NCBI GenBank assembly: GCA_964596115.1
Contig: CAZQRW010000012.1
Location: 1 to 37,732, forward strand
Source of the DNA: CAZQRW01 sp964596115
GTDB taxonomy: Bacteria; Hydrothermota; UBA3072; B12-G15
Direction of reading: 5' to 3'
DNA: 37,732 nucleotides
Below are positions 17,034-26,389 of the stretch, piece after piece. A program made the translations under genes and the position numbers. A model generated the notes under the pieces. The model was not told where the DNA came from and did no database searches. It saw only the letters and a list, made by a program, of their open reading frames with translations. Numbering within the stretch: position 1 is the first letter of the stretch; each line of letters opens with the position of its first letter.

Positions 17034-19097
17034 ATGGATAACTTTTTATCGCTCCTGAATGAGGAACAACTCAAGGCAGTAACCCATGGTGATGGCCCTG
17101 CTCTTGTTCTGGCAGGAGCTGGAAGTGGAAAAACAAGGGTAGTAACCTTCAGAATTGCATACCTTCACAAGGTAAAAAAAGTTCCTATGTGGAATATACT
17201 CTCAGTAACATTTACAAATAAGGCTGCGGATGAAATGAAAGAAAGGGTCGAATCACTTCTCAACCTTCCTGTTAAAGGTCTCTGGATAGGAACCTTCCAT
17301 TCTATATGTGCAAGGATATTGAGAGAATTCTCCGATAAAACCGGATTTAATAAAAACTTTAGTATTTATGACGTTCCAGAGCAACTTTCTGTAGTAAAGT
17401 CCACTATGAAGGAACTTGAAATACCTGAAAAGACCTTCACACCCAAGGAAGCACTAAAAAAAATATCTTTTTATAAAAACAATCTTATCTACCCTGAATC
17501 CATTCCTGTATATGATGAAAAAAGTAATATGCTTTCAAGGGTATACCTGCTATATCAGGAAAAGCTGTTCGGATATAATGCAATGGACTTTGATGATCTT
17601 CTGGTTCATATGGTTGAACTTTTAGAGAACAATAAAGATGTAAAACAGGACCTGCAGAAAAGATTCCTCCATATTCTTGTTGATGAGTATCAAGATACCA
17701 ATCACGCCCAATATAAAATACTAAAACTCCTTACCAATAAAAATAGAAACCTATTTGTTGTAGGAGATGATGATCAATCCATCTATGGATTTAGAGGTGC
17801 AGATCTGAATAATATATTAAACTTTGATAAGGACTTCCCTAAAACAACTGTATACAGACTTCAAAGAAATTATCGCTCTACGCCCATTATACTCAGAGCG
17901 GCTTCAGAGGTTGTCTCCTTCAATAATTCAAGAAGGGGTAAGGATCTATGGACAAAAATTACGGGTGGCGAAAAAATAACCCTTTTCGATGGTTATAGTG
18001 AGGAGGAAGAGGCAGAGAAATTAATGCGTTATATCAAAAAGGAGCTAAAAAAGAGGACAATGGGTGATATCCTCATCTGTTATAGAACAAACGCCCAATC
18101 AAGACCAATTGAGGAATCTCTAAGAAGGAGAGGAATCCCATATAGAATAGTAAAGGGTATCAGATTCTATGAGAGAAAAGAAATAAAGGATCTAATCGGA
18201 TATATAAAATTTATTGTTAACAGGAATGACCTAACAACACTGGAAAGAATTATAAATACTCCACCAAGGGGCATTGGCAAGGTTACCTTAAAAAAAATAC
18301 TGAGCCTTTCTATAAATGATGGATATACTTTGTGGGAGGCAATTAAAACGGAGGGAGAAGAAAACAGAAGGGTAAAAGAATTTGTTAAATTGATCGAATA
18401 TCTCGAAACAATTGAATCGCTTGATGCCCTGGTGAACGAAATAGCAATAAAATCAGGCTATCTTGAAAAACTTGAAGAGGAAGGCACACCAGAATCACAA
18501 TCAAGGATAGAAAATATACGAGAGCTACTCGAATCCATTACCTACTTTCTAAAAAGAAATCCCTATGCAGAAAAGGAGGATTTCCTTAACGAAGTTGCCT
18601 TACTGACGGATAGGGATACATATGAGAGAGGTAATGAGGTTAACCTTATGACCATTCACAATACAAAGGGATTAGAATTTCCCGTTGTTTTCATCACTGG
18701 AATGGTAGACGGAGTATTCCCTCATATCAGGTCTCTATCTGAAGGAAATATAGAAGAGGAAAGAAGACTTTTCTATGTTGGACTCACAAGAGCAAAGGAG
18801 AAGATCTATCTTTCTTATTTCAAGTCGCGAAATTTTGGTTCATGGGGTATGAATAGAATGGTGCCGTCCCAATTTCTCAGGGAATTGCCCTCCGACACTA
18901 TAAAGTATGAGGGAGAAAAGCCTCCCAACCTGATGTTCAAGGAAGAGAACTATAACAGGAAAAATGAGTATGTGGACCATCCATTTTTTGGAAGGGGCAA
19001 GATAATCAAGATTGAAGATGGAGACAAACTCGTAATTTCATTTCGTGGAACTATAAAAAGGATAAAAAAATCTTTCTTTAAGGGTAAGGAGGTATAA
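17034..19097 (+). CDS. pcrA: UvrD/PcrA-type superfamily 1 DNA helicase
   Basis: A 687-residue 3'-5' helicase used in nucleotide excision repair and replication restart. Motifs in order: Q-motif LNEEQLKAV; Walker A AGAGSGKT (27-34); motif II DEYQD (217-221); GDDDQSIYGFRGAD; RNYRSTP; TIHNTKGLEFPVVF; and FYVGLTRAKEK (motif VI). The C-terminus (VDHPFFGRGKII...VISFRG) resembles the PcrA Tudor-like domain that binds RNA polymerase. The length is a little below the usual 720-750. There is no Shine-Dalgarno, and the ATG lies three bases after a terminator T-tract, yet the N-terminus matches the family start, so this ATG is well supported. It overlaps gatC by one base (TAATG). uvrA, its partner in excision repair, is four genes downstream. 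Confidence 0.95.
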   Translation: MDNFLSLLNEEQLKAVTHGDGPALVLAGAGSGKTRVVTFRIAYLHKVKKVPMWNILSVTFTNKAADEMKERVESLLNLPVKGLWIGTFHSICARILREFSDKTGFNKNFSIYDVPEQLSVVKSTMKELEIPEKTFTPKEALKKISFYKNNLIYPESIPVYDEKSNMLSRVYLLYQEKLFGYNAMDFDDLLVHMVELLENNKDVKQDLQKRFLHILVDEYQDTNHAQYKILKLLTNKNRNLFVVGDDDQSIYGFRGADLNNILNFDKDFPKTTVYRLQRNYRSTPIILRAASEVVSFNNSRRGKDLWTKITGGEKITLFDGYSEEEEAEKLMRYIKKELKKRTMGDILICYRTNAQSRPIEESLRRRGIPYRIVKGIRFYERKEIKDLIGYIKFIVNRNDLTTLERIINTPPRGIGKVTLKKILSLSINDGYTLWEAIKTEGEENRRVKEFVKLIEYLETIESLDALVNEIAIKSGYLEKLEEEGTPESQSRIENIRELLESITYFLKRNPYAEKEDFLNEVALLTDRDTYERGNEVNLMTIHNTKGLEFPVVFITGMVDGVFPHIRSLSEGNIEEERRLFYVGLTRAKEKIYLSYFKSRNFGSWGMNRMVPSQFLRELPSDTIKYEGEKPPNLMFKEENYNRKNEYVDHPFFGRGKIIKIEDGDKLVISFRGTIKRIKKSFFKGKEV

Positions 19098-19375
19098 TGG
19101 TTGAGAAACTGGCAAAATTGGCAATGTTAAGTCTCACAGAGGATGAAAAAAAGATACTTGAAAAAGACATAGAAAAAATACTTGCACATATTAATAAATT
19201 AAAAAACTTGGATGTGAATAATGTTGAACCCACATTTCATCCAAATCAGACTTACCTGCCTTTAAGAAAAGACATACCTTCCAGAGGGATAGACATTAAT
19301 GATACTTTTATGAATGCACCCAGAAGAAGGAATAATTTTTTTATTGTAAAAAAGGTCGTGTCATATGAACCTTGA
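19097..19375 (+). CDS. gatC: Aspartyl/glutamyl-tRNA(Asn/Gln) amidotransferase subunit C
   Basis: A 92-residue GatC. The LAKLAMLSLTEDEKK start, the central LDVNNVEPTFHP and the C-terminal NAPRRRNNFFIVKKV match the family (VEPT...NAP...FFVP). It stabilises the GatA-GatB complex that converts mischarged Glu-tRNA(Gln) or Asp-tRNA(Asn). The ATG overlaps the pcrA stop by one base, with a good AAGGAGG just upstream. The 3' end overlaps gatA by 11 bases. Confidence 0.93.
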   Translation: MVEKLAKLAMLSLTEDEKKILEKDIEKILAHINKLKNLDVNNVEPTFHPNQTYLPLRKDIPSRGIDINDTFMNAPRRRNNFFIVKKVVSYEP

Positions 19376-20759
19376 AGAAATAAGACGTGGTTATGAAAAA
19401 AAGGAGTTTACCCCATCTGAACTTATTGAGAGGATAATAGCTAACATAGACAAAAGCCTGAATGCATATATCACAATCAATAAGGATGGTGCTTTAAAAA
19501 GGGCAAAAGAAATTGAAAATAGAAAAAAAGGCAGATTGTGGGGAATCCCTATTGCCATAAAAGACAACATCGTAACAAAGAGACTGAGAACGACCTGCGC
19601 TTCCCATATACTTAAAAACTTTATCCCTCCTTATGATGCTACAGTTGTAAAAAGACTAAAGAGAGAAGGAGCAATTATTGTAGGAAAAACAAATATGGAC
19701 GAATTTGCGATGGGCTCGTCCACAGAGACCTCATACTTTGGACCATCTGTAAATCCCTACAATAGGAAACGTGTCCCAGGGGGATCCAGCGGGGGCTCTG
19801 CTGTTACAGTAGCTGTAGGGGATGTTCCACTTGCACTGGGAAGTGATACAGGGGGGTCTGTAAGACAGCCGGCTGCATATTGTGGAATTATTGGATTTAA
19901 ACCTACATATGGAATGATCTCACGCTATGGACTCGTTGCATTTGCATCCTCACTTGACCAGATAGGAATAATGGGAAATTCTATAGAGGATATTACTCTT
20001 GCTTTTAAGATAATTGGAGGGGTTGATGAAATGGATTCAACAAGTGTTGATAGACCCCTACCTGATATATCAGATTTAAAAAATGCAGACAGTAACATTA
20101 CTATAGGGATACCAGAAGAATATTTGAAGGATCTCGACCCGGAGGTTGAGAAAATCTTCTCGGATAATATAGAAATGTTAAAAAAAATAGGCTTCAAGAT
20201 CAAAGATATATCCCTTCCACATACAGAATACATTATTCCAACATATCAAGTAATAGCAATGGCAGAGGCGTCATCGAATCTTGCAAGATATGATGGAGTA
20301 AGATATGGTCTGAGTGTGGAGGATGAATACCCAATGGATATGATTAGAAAGACAAGGGACGAAGGTTTTCTCCAGGAAGTAAAGAGGAGGATACTAATAG
20401 GGACATATGTACTTTCCAGTGAGGCATTTGGAGAGTATTATGAAAGAGCAGCAAAGGTAAGAACACTCATAAGAAGGGATTTCTCTGAGGCATTTAAAAA
20501 AGTGGATTTTATAGTTGGCCCTACTACACCAAATCCTGCATTCAAATTTGGGGAAAGATTGAAAGACCCCATAAAAATGCATCTATCCGACAGGTTCACT
20601 GCTGGCGTGAATATTGCTGGACTGCCTGCCATTAGTTATCCTGGAGGGGCGACCAAAGAAAACCTTCCTGTCGGTGTTCAGATTATAGGAAAACAGTTTG
20701 ATGAAAAGGGGCTTTTCTCATTAACATATATTATAGAGAAGGCGATGAAATGGAACTGA
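19365..20759 (+). CDS. gatA: Aspartyl/glutamyl-tRNA(Asn/Gln) amidotransferase subunit A
   Basis: A 464-residue amidase-signature enzyme that releases ammonia from glutamine for the GatB active site. The Ser-cisSer-Lys triad is visible: Lys66 in AIKDNI, cis-Ser141 in GGSSGGSA, and nucleophile Ser165 in SDTGGSVRQP. The spacing equals that of the S. aureus enzyme (K79, S154, S178). The C-terminal AGLPAISYPGG...LPVGVQIIG is typical. It is slightly shorter than the usual ~485. It overlaps gatC by 11 bases and gatB by 10. With gatB and gatC it forms a complete GatCAB set, implying the indirect route to Gln-tRNA(Gln) and/or Asn-tRNA(Asn). Confidence 0.97.
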   Translation: MNLEEIRRGYEKKEFTPSELIERIIANIDKSLNAYITINKDGALKRAKEIENRKKGRLWGIPIAIKDNIVTKRLRTTCASHILKNFIPPYDATVVKRLKREGAIIVGKTNMDEFAMGSSTETSYFGPSVNPYNRKRVPGGSSGGSAVTVAVGDVPLALGSDTGGSVRQPAAYCGIIGFKPTYGMISRYGLVAFASSLDQIGIMGNSIEDITLAFKIIGGVDEMDSTSVDRPLPDISDLKNADSNITIGIPEEYLKDLDPEVEKIFSDNIEMLKKIGFKIKDISLPHTEYIIPTYQVIAMAEASSNLARYDGVRYGLSVEDEYPMDMIRKTRDEGFLQEVKRRILIGTYVLSSEAFGEYYERAAKVRTLIRRDFSEAFKKVDFIVGPTTPNPAFKFGERLKDPIKMHLSDRFTAGVNIAGLPAISYPGGATKENLPVGVQIIGKQFDEKGLFSLTYIIEKAMKWN

Positions 20760-22144
20760 AGCCATACATTGGTCTTGAAGTGCACACACAACTGAAAACA
20801 GAGAGTAAATTATTCTGCAAGTGCAAAGCCGAATTTGGTGAAGAACCAAACACAAATGTCTGTCCTATCTGCCTTGGAATGCCGGGCGTGCTCCCTGTAC
20901 TAAATGAAAAAGCAGTAGAATTAGGGGTTAGAGTTTCCCTTGCCCTTAATTGTGATATTTCCTATGTGTCATCCTTTGCAAGAAAAAATTATTTTTATCC
21001 CGATCTTCCAAAGGGATACCAGATAACACAATATACCTTCCCTATTGGGAAAAATGGCTTTGTTGACATAGGAGAGAAAAGAATCAGGATAAGGAGGGTG
21101 CATATTGAAGAGGAATCTGCTAAATTGATTCATACAGGTGACAGCAGTCTCGTAGACTTCAACAGGGCTGGAATCCCTTTACTTGAGATCGTTACAGAAC
21201 CTGACATAGAATCTGGAGAGGAAGCAGTAAAATATTTAAGGATACTGCAGGCAATTCTCAGATTTACAGGGGCATCTGATGCAGATATGGAAAAGGGAAT
21301 GATGAGATGTGAACCAAACATCTCCGTAGGTACAATAAAAAGAATGGGAACAAGAACAGAGATAAAAAACCTGAACTCATTTAAGGCCGTTCAAAGAGGG
21401 ATCAATTATGAAATAATGCGGCAGAGTGAATTGTTAAAAAACGGAGAGAAAGTGGAGCAGGTCACTCTTTTATACGATGAGTCTAAGAAAAAAACAGGGA
21501 TTATGAGAAAAAAGGAAACTGCTGCTGATTATAGATACTTCCCTGAACCTGACCTCCCCCCCCTTTCTCTGGATAAAAAATATATTGAAAAGATAAAAAA
21601 TACTCAACCAGAACTTCCTTTTGAAAAAAAGAAGAAGTATGTAGAGGAATTTGGTGTAAGGGAGTATGAGGCAGAGATAATCGGTTTTGACCTGAAGCTA
21701 TCCCGATATTTTGAATCCGCTATAAAAATTTTTTCAGATGGCGAAATGCTTTCAAAATGGCTTGTTTCTGAACTACTATCATATGAGGACTATGAAAAAA
21801 TACCTGTAGAAGATTTCATACACCTCTTAAGAATGGTAAGGGATGGAAAAATTACAAGACGAGCTGCAAAGGATGTGCTTGAAGAAATGTATTCCACCAG
21901 GAAAAACCCTGAAGAACTTGTAAAAAGGGGGAAAATAGCAGTTGTAGATGATGAGAGCAAAATAGCCAATTTCATCAAAGAAATAATGGAAGAACATCCC
22001 AACGAAAGGGACCGATTCCTTAAGGGTGATGAAAGGTTACTTGGATATTTTGTTGGACAGGTTATGAAAAAAACAAGGGGGAATGCAGATCCAAAAATAG
22101 TAAACAGGTTGATCAGAGAGTATGCTGAAAGAAATAAGGGTTAA
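20750..22144 (+). CDS. gatB: Aspartyl/glutamyl-tRNA(Asn/Gln) amidotransferase subunit B
   Basis: A 464-residue GatB, the kinase/transamidase subunit. The cradle domain starts YIGLEVHTQLKT. Zinc ligands CKC (about 23-25) and CPIC (about 39-42) are present, then NFYPDLPKGYQ-type motif (NYFYPDLPKGYQITQ) and VDFNRAGIPLLEIVTEPD. The C-terminal YqeY-like helical domain (about 320-464) should contact tRNA. The start overlaps gatA by ten bases. The stop lies 23 bases inside uvrA, so all five genes from pcrA to uvrA should be one coupled transcript. Confidence 0.97.
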   Translation: MELKPYIGLEVHTQLKTESKLFCKCKAEFGEEPNTNVCPICLGMPGVLPVLNEKAVELGVRVSLALNCDISYVSSFARKNYFYPDLPKGYQITQYTFPIGKNGFVDIGEKRIRIRRVHIEEESAKLIHTGDSSLVDFNRAGIPLLEIVTEPDIESGEEAVKYLRILQAILRFTGASDADMEKGMMRCEPNISVGTIKRMGTRTEIKNLNSFKAVQRGINYEIMRQSELLKNGEKVEQVTLLYDESKKKTGIMRKKETAADYRYFPEPDLPPLSLDKKYIEKIKNTQPELPFEKKKKYVEEFGVREYEAEIIGFDLKLSRYFESAIKIFSDGEMLSKWLVSELLSYEDYEKIPVEDFIHLLRMVRDGKITRRAAKDVLEEMYSTRKNPEELVKRGKIAVVDDESKIANFIKEIMEEHPNERDRFLKGDERLLGYFVGQVMKKTRGNADPKIVNRLIREYAERNKG

Positions 22145-24881
22145 AGGAGCAAGAGTTCACAATCTTAAGAATATCGATGTTTCCATACCAAGGAATAAAT
22201 TTGTAGTTATCACAGGGCTTTCAGGGTCTGGGAAATCATCCCTTGCATTTGATGCAATATATGCAGAAGGACAGAGAAGGTATGTAGAATCTTTATCTGC
22301 ATATGCACGTCAATTTCTTGGTATAATGGATAAACCTGATGTAGAGTATATAGAAGGACTGAGCCCAGCCATTTCTATTGAACAGAGGAAGATTGCAAAA
22401 AACCCACGTTCAACTGTAGCAACTGTAACCGAGATATATGACTATTTAAGGGTACTCTTTGCAAGGGTTGGAAAACCATTCTGTTATAAATGTGGCAAAC
22501 CAATTACCTCTCAGACAGTAGACGAGATTGTCGACAATATATTAAAAAGATGGAAGGACAAAAGAATAATGGTGCTTTCTCCCATTGTCCGCGGTAAGAA
22601 AGGGACTTACAAGGATCTATTCGAAAAATTGATAAAGGCAGGTTTTGTCAGGGCTATTATTGATGGAAGAATGATAGAATTGGAGGAAGAATCTCCAGAA
22701 TTAGAAAAGAACAAAAAACACTCTATTGAAATAGTTGTGGATAGGTTAAAAGTCAGGGACGAAATCCGTTCAAGACTCAGCCAATCCATAGAAGTCTCCC
22801 TTGAGAAGGCAGATGGAATGATAAAGATAATGGATACGGAAGGAAACGAAAAGATTTATAGTGAAAGACTTGCCTGCACCAAATGCGGTATAAGTTATCC
22901 TGAAATTACGCCAAGATTTTTTTCCTTTAATTCCCCCTACGGTGCTTGCCCTTTATGTGGGGGGCTCGGTATAAAAATGGAGATAGATCCAGAACTTCTT
23001 ATAACCGACCCTTCTTTATCTATATCTGAAGGTGCACTGGAGCCTGTCAGTGACCCAAGGGGTCATCTCTACTTTATTGTTAAACACCTTGCCAGGAGAC
23101 ATGGTTTTACCCTTCAAACTCCCTGGGAGAAAATACCCGAGGATGGAAAACAGGCTCTTCTCTATGGCGATGAGGGGTATGAAGGGATTGCCACTACTTT
23201 GCTCAGGAGGTATCACGAAACAGAATCCGATTGGATGAAATATGAAATAGAAAAGTATATGTCTATTCAACCCTGCCCTGCCTGCAAGGGTAAAAGACTT
23301 AGAAAGGAAGCACTATCCGTCTTGATAAATGGGAGAAACATAGCAGATGTAGTTGCTATGAATATAGAAAAAGCAATAGAATTCTTTGAGAATATAAAAT
23401 TCAACAAAACCGAATGGCTCATTGCGAAGGAATTGGTAAAAGAGATAAAAAAGAGGCTTCGTTTTCTGCTTGATGTAGGTCTGCGATACTTGACCCTCGA
23501 TAGGCCAACTGAGTCACTTGCTGGAGGAGAGGCTCAGAGGGTCCATCTCGCAACACAAATTGGATCTGGCCTTATGGGAATACTATATGTTCTTGATGAA
23601 CCATCCATAGGACTTCACCCCAGAGATATAAAGAGACTCGTTAAGACATTAAAGGGATTGAGAGATATTGGTAATACAATCCTGGTAGTTGAACACGACG
23701 AGGAGACCATAAGGAGCGCGGACTATGTCATTGACCTTGGTCCGGGCGCAGGAAATGATGGAGGATACGTAGTTGTTACCGGTCCCCCTGAAAAAATAGT
23801 AAATTACGAGGGGTCTATTACTGGTGCCTATCTTTCGGGAAGAAAAAAGATAAAAATCCCTGAAAAGAGAAGGAAGCCAAAAGGAAGATTTCTTACCATC
23901 AGGGGTGCCGAAGGGAATAACCTTAAAAATATAGATGTAAAAATTCCGCTTGGTCTTTTCGTCTGCATCACAGGGGTCTCTGGTTCTGGCAAATCCACTC
24001 TTTTGTTGGATATCCTTTATAGGGCTCTGGCAAGAATGTATTATGGATCAAGATTAGTCCCCCTGAAACATAAAGGGATCGAGGGTACGGAATATATTGA
24101 TAAAGTAATAAATATCGACCAGAGCCCTATTGGCAGAACACCGAGGTCAAATCCAGGAACATACACAGGTGTATATACACCAATAAGGGAATTTTACTCT
24201 TCACTTCCTGAGGCAAGGATAAGGGGTTACAAGCCTGGAAGGTTTTCCTTCAATGTAAGAGGGGGTAGGTGTGAAAAATGCGAAGGCCAGGGGGTTATAA
24301 AAGTTGAGATGCATTTCCTGCCTGATGTATATATTACCTGTGATGTATGCAAGGGGAAGAGATTCAACAGGGAAACACTTGAGGTAAAATATAAAGGAAA
24401 AAATATTTCAGATGTCCTTGAGATGACAGTAAATGAGGCACTTCAATTTTTTGATAAAATCCCACTAATTAAGAGAAAGCTGAAAATACTCTCCGATGTT
24501 GGACTTGGATACATAAAATTGGGCCAACCTGCTCCAACCCTGTCAGGGGGAGAAGCACAGAGGATAAAATTATCAAAGGAATTATCGAAGGTTGCAACTG
24601 GGAATACACTCTACATACTGGATGAACCAACAACAGGTCTGCACTTCGAAGATGTAAGACTTCTTCTAAATGTCCTTCAGAAACTTGTGGATAGAGGAAA
24701 TACAGTAGTTATAATTGAACACAACCTGGAGGTCGTAAAATCAGCAGACTGGATCATTGACCTGGGGCCAGATGGTGGAGATGAAGGTGGCGAGATAGTT
24801 GCAGAAGGACCACCCGAGGATATCGCAAGGGTTAAAAAATCGTACACTGGAAATTACCTCAGAAGAATTCTGAATCATTAA
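22122..24881 (+). CDS. uvrA: Excinuclease ABC subunit A
   Basis: A 919-residue UvrA, the damage-sensing ATPase of nucleotide excision repair (usual length ~940). It has two ABC-type ATPase halves: Walker A GLSGSGKSS at about 32-40 and GVSGSGKST at 618-626. ABC signatures are ESLAGGEAQR and LSGGEAQR. Zinc modules show CYKCG...CPLCGG, CPACKG and CEKCEGQG...CDVCKG. The insertion sequence SAYARQFLG matches the family. Its start overlaps gatB by 23 bases, and the frame is fixed by the conserved IRVKGARVHNLKNIDV. It shares an operon with the pcrA helicase. No clear terminator follows. Confidence 0.97.
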   Translation: MLKEIRVKGARVHNLKNIDVSIPRNKFVVITGLSGSGKSSLAFDAIYAEGQRRYVESLSAYARQFLGIMDKPDVEYIEGLSPAISIEQRKIAKNPRSTVATVTEIYDYLRVLFARVGKPFCYKCGKPITSQTVDEIVDNILKRWKDKRIMVLSPIVRGKKGTYKDLFEKLIKAGFVRAIIDGRMIELEEESPELEKNKKHSIEIVVDRLKVRDEIRSRLSQSIEVSLEKADGMIKIMDTEGNEKIYSERLACTKCGISYPEITPRFFSFNSPYGACPLCGGLGIKMEIDPELLITDPSLSISEGALEPVSDPRGHLYFIVKHLARRHGFTLQTPWEKIPEDGKQALLYGDEGYEGIATTLLRRYHETESDWMKYEIEKYMSIQPCPACKGKRLRKEALSVLINGRNIADVVAMNIEKAIEFFENIKFNKTEWLIAKELVKEIKKRLRFLLDVGLRYLTLDRPTESLAGGEAQRVHLATQIGSGLMGILYVLDEPSIGLHPRDIKRLVKTLKGLRDIGNTILVVEHDEETIRSADYVIDLGPGAGNDGGYVVVTGPPEKIVNYEGSITGAYLSGRKKIKIPEKRRKPKGRFLTIRGAEGNNLKNIDVKIPLGLFVCITGVSGSGKSTLLLDILYRALARMYYGSRLVPLKHKGIEGTEYIDKVINIDQSPIGRTPRSNPGTYTGVYTPIREFYSSLPEARIRGYKPGRFSFNVRGGRCEKCEGQGVIKVEMHFLPDVYITCDVCKGKRFNRETLEVKYKGKNISDVLEMTVNEALQFFDKIPLIKRKLKILSDVGLGYIKLGQPAPTLSGGEAQRIKLSKELSKVATGNTLYILDEPTTGLHFEDVRLLLNVLQKLVDRGNTVVIIEHNLEVVKSADWIIDLGPDGGDEGGEIVAEGPPEDIARVKKSYTGNYLRRILNH

Positions 24882-24947
24882 CCTTGTCGGCGAGAATCTT
24901 ATTTTTAAAGAATGAATTTGTCCTATAGATAGACTTGATTATACGAT

Positions 24948-24993
24948 GGGTTTTTGCCAGTAACAAAGGAAAAGTAAAACCCGGAGGCAAAAA
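24948..24993 (+). other. Overlapping, mutually exclusive inverted repeats upstream of the phosphoesterase gene
   Basis: GGGTTTT (24948-24954) can pair with AAAACCC (24976-24982). TTTTTGCC (24951-24958) can pair with GGCAAAAA (24986-24993). They share the T-run, so only one can form. The loops are long (21 and 27 bases) and a T-rich stretch follows. It may be the uvrA transcript end or chance. Confidence 0.3.
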
Positions 24994-25000
24994 GATTTAC

Positions 25001-25030
25001 TTGATTTTTTTTATAAATAATGTATACATT
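25001..25030 (+). promoter_or_regulatory. Promoter of the phosphoesterase-rpe operon, leaderless geometry
   Basis: TTGATT at 25001-25006, 18-base spacer, TACATT at 25025-25030, then six bases to the ATG at 25037. An overlapping alternative -10 is TATACA at 25023-25028. There is no Shine-Dalgarno. Confidence 0.6.
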
Positions 25031-25036
25031 ATACAT

Positions 25037-25765
25037 ATGAGAATCCTCATTGCATCTGATGTTCATGGAAACCTTGAGGCATTAGAGGCTCTTTTTGAAG
25101 AGCAGTTTGATTATTTTGTTTTTCTTGGAGATGTTTGTGACTATGGACCAGATCCAGAGCCTTCACTTGAGATTTTAAAAAACACGGCACATATTTTTAT
25201 ACTTGGGAATCATGACAATGCAAATGCCTATGGTGTTGATTGTAGATGTAGTGAAAAAATTCATGATCTATCTGTTGCTACACGAAAGTTGACCAGGAAA
25301 CAGCTTAAGAAAGGGGATATAGCCTATCTAAAAACACTTTATCCCGCGCTGCAGTTTACTTATGGTGGAATAAAATTTGCGGCATTCCATGCAACCCCGA
25401 GGGATCCACTCTATGGGTATATTTATCCCTGCGATGACGAAAAAGAATATGAGGAACAATTTAAAACAAAGGATCTGTATTTTGGTTCTGCGAGTATTGA
25501 GGATGTAGATTTCATTCTTGTGGGGCATTCACATATTCAATACCTAAAATCCTTTAAGAAGAAGTATATCCTGAACCCCGGGAGTGTGGGGCAACCCAGA
25601 GATGGCATCCCTTATGCAGCCTATGCAATTATTGAGGATGGGGAGGTAATGTTAAAAAGGAAAAAATACAATATTAAAAAAACCCTCAAAAAAATCTCGA
25701 GTATGCCTCTTGAGCAGAAACAGATTCTTCGGCTTAAGAGAATTCTCAAGAATGGCAAGATATGA
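25037..25765 (+). CDS. Calcineurin-like metallophosphoesterase
   Basis: A 242-residue metallophosphoesterase of the YfcE/ApaH-like type. The metal ligand motifs are all present: DVHGN (residues 8-12), GDVCDYGPDP, GNHD, H-ATPRDPL and GHSH, then the NPGSVGQPRDG motif typical of this subfamily. Substrate unknown; phosphodiesters or nucleotides are possible. The frame is open 34 codons further upstream, but those codons lack family character, and ATG 25037 starts MRILIASDVHGN exactly where the family starts. A promoter six bases upstream supports a leaderless start here. The stop overlaps rpe by four bases (ATGA). Confidence 0.9.
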   Translation: MRILIASDVHGNLEALEALFEEQFDYFVFLGDVCDYGPDPEPSLEILKNTAHIFILGNHDNANAYGVDCRCSEKIHDLSVATRKLTRKQLKKGDIAYLKTLYPALQFTYGGIKFAAFHATPRDPLYGYIYPCDDEKEYEEQFKTKDLYFGSASIEDVDFILVGHSHIQYLKSFKKKYILNPGSVGQPRDGIPYAAYAIIEDGEVMLKRKKYNIKKTLKKISSMPLEQKQILRLKRILKNGKI

Positions 25766-26388
25766 AGATCGCACCTTCTATTTTAGCCGCTGATTTTTCT
25801 AAACTAAGGGAAGAGATTAAAGATGTTGAGAATGCTGGTGCAGACATTATTCACCTTGATGTAATGGATGGTCATTTTGTACCCAACATTACATTTGGGC
25901 CAGTCGTTGTGAAGGGAATCAGAAAATTAACAGATCTTCCACTTGATGCCCATCTTATGATTACAGATCCAGAAAAATATGCTGAGCGGTTTATTGAGGC
26001 TGGTTCTAACATGATTTCTTTCCATATCGAAACGGTTAGCAGCCCTGAGATATTAATAGATAAACTTAAAAAAAAGAATGTAAAGGTGGGTATTGCTGTA
26101 AACCCTGAAACTCCCATTAAGTCAGCCCTCCCTTTTCTTGATTCCATTGATTATATCCTTATTATGAGTGTCCACCCCGGGTTTTATGGGCAGGAATTTA
26201 TACCCTCTGTTTTGGATAAGGTAAGGGATTTAAAAAGGTCTAAGGAAGTGGAGATAGAGGTTGATGGTGGGATAAATGACAAAACGAAAGAGCAGGTAAT
26301 TGAAGCGGGGGTAGATATTATTGTCTCCGGGGCATATATATTTAAGAGTGAAAATAGAATAAATGCAATTAAAAAATTGAGGGAATAA
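25762..26388 (+). CDS. rpe: Ribulose-phosphate 3-epimerase
   Basis: A 208-residue TIM barrel that interconverts ribulose-5-phosphate and xylulose-5-phosphate in the pentose phosphate pathway. Family signatures are intact: APSILAADF, HLDVMDGHFVPNITFGP, DAHLMI, HPGFYGQEFIP and the phosphate-binding VDGGI...ADIIVSGAYIF-type end (VDGGIND, GVDIIVSGAYIF). The length is slightly short (usual 215-230). The start overlaps the phosphoesterase stop by four bases; the HEAT-repeat gene starts one base after its stop. Confidence 0.96.
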   Translation: MKIAPSILAADFSKLREEIKDVENAGADIIHLDVMDGHFVPNITFGPVVVKGIRKLTDLPLDAHLMITDPEKYAERFIEAGSNMISFHIETVSSPEILIDKLKKKNVKVGIAVNPETPIKSALPFLDSIDYILIMSVHPGFYGQEFIPSVLDKVRDLKRSKEVEIEVDGGINDKTKEQVIEAGVDIIVSGAYIFKSENRINAIKKLRE

Positions 26389-26389
26389 T

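Noticed and set aside
24935..25036. Upstream extension of the phosphoesterase frame (34 extra codons)
   Set aside because: The extra residues are not family-like and cover the promoter; the conserved start is ATG 25037.
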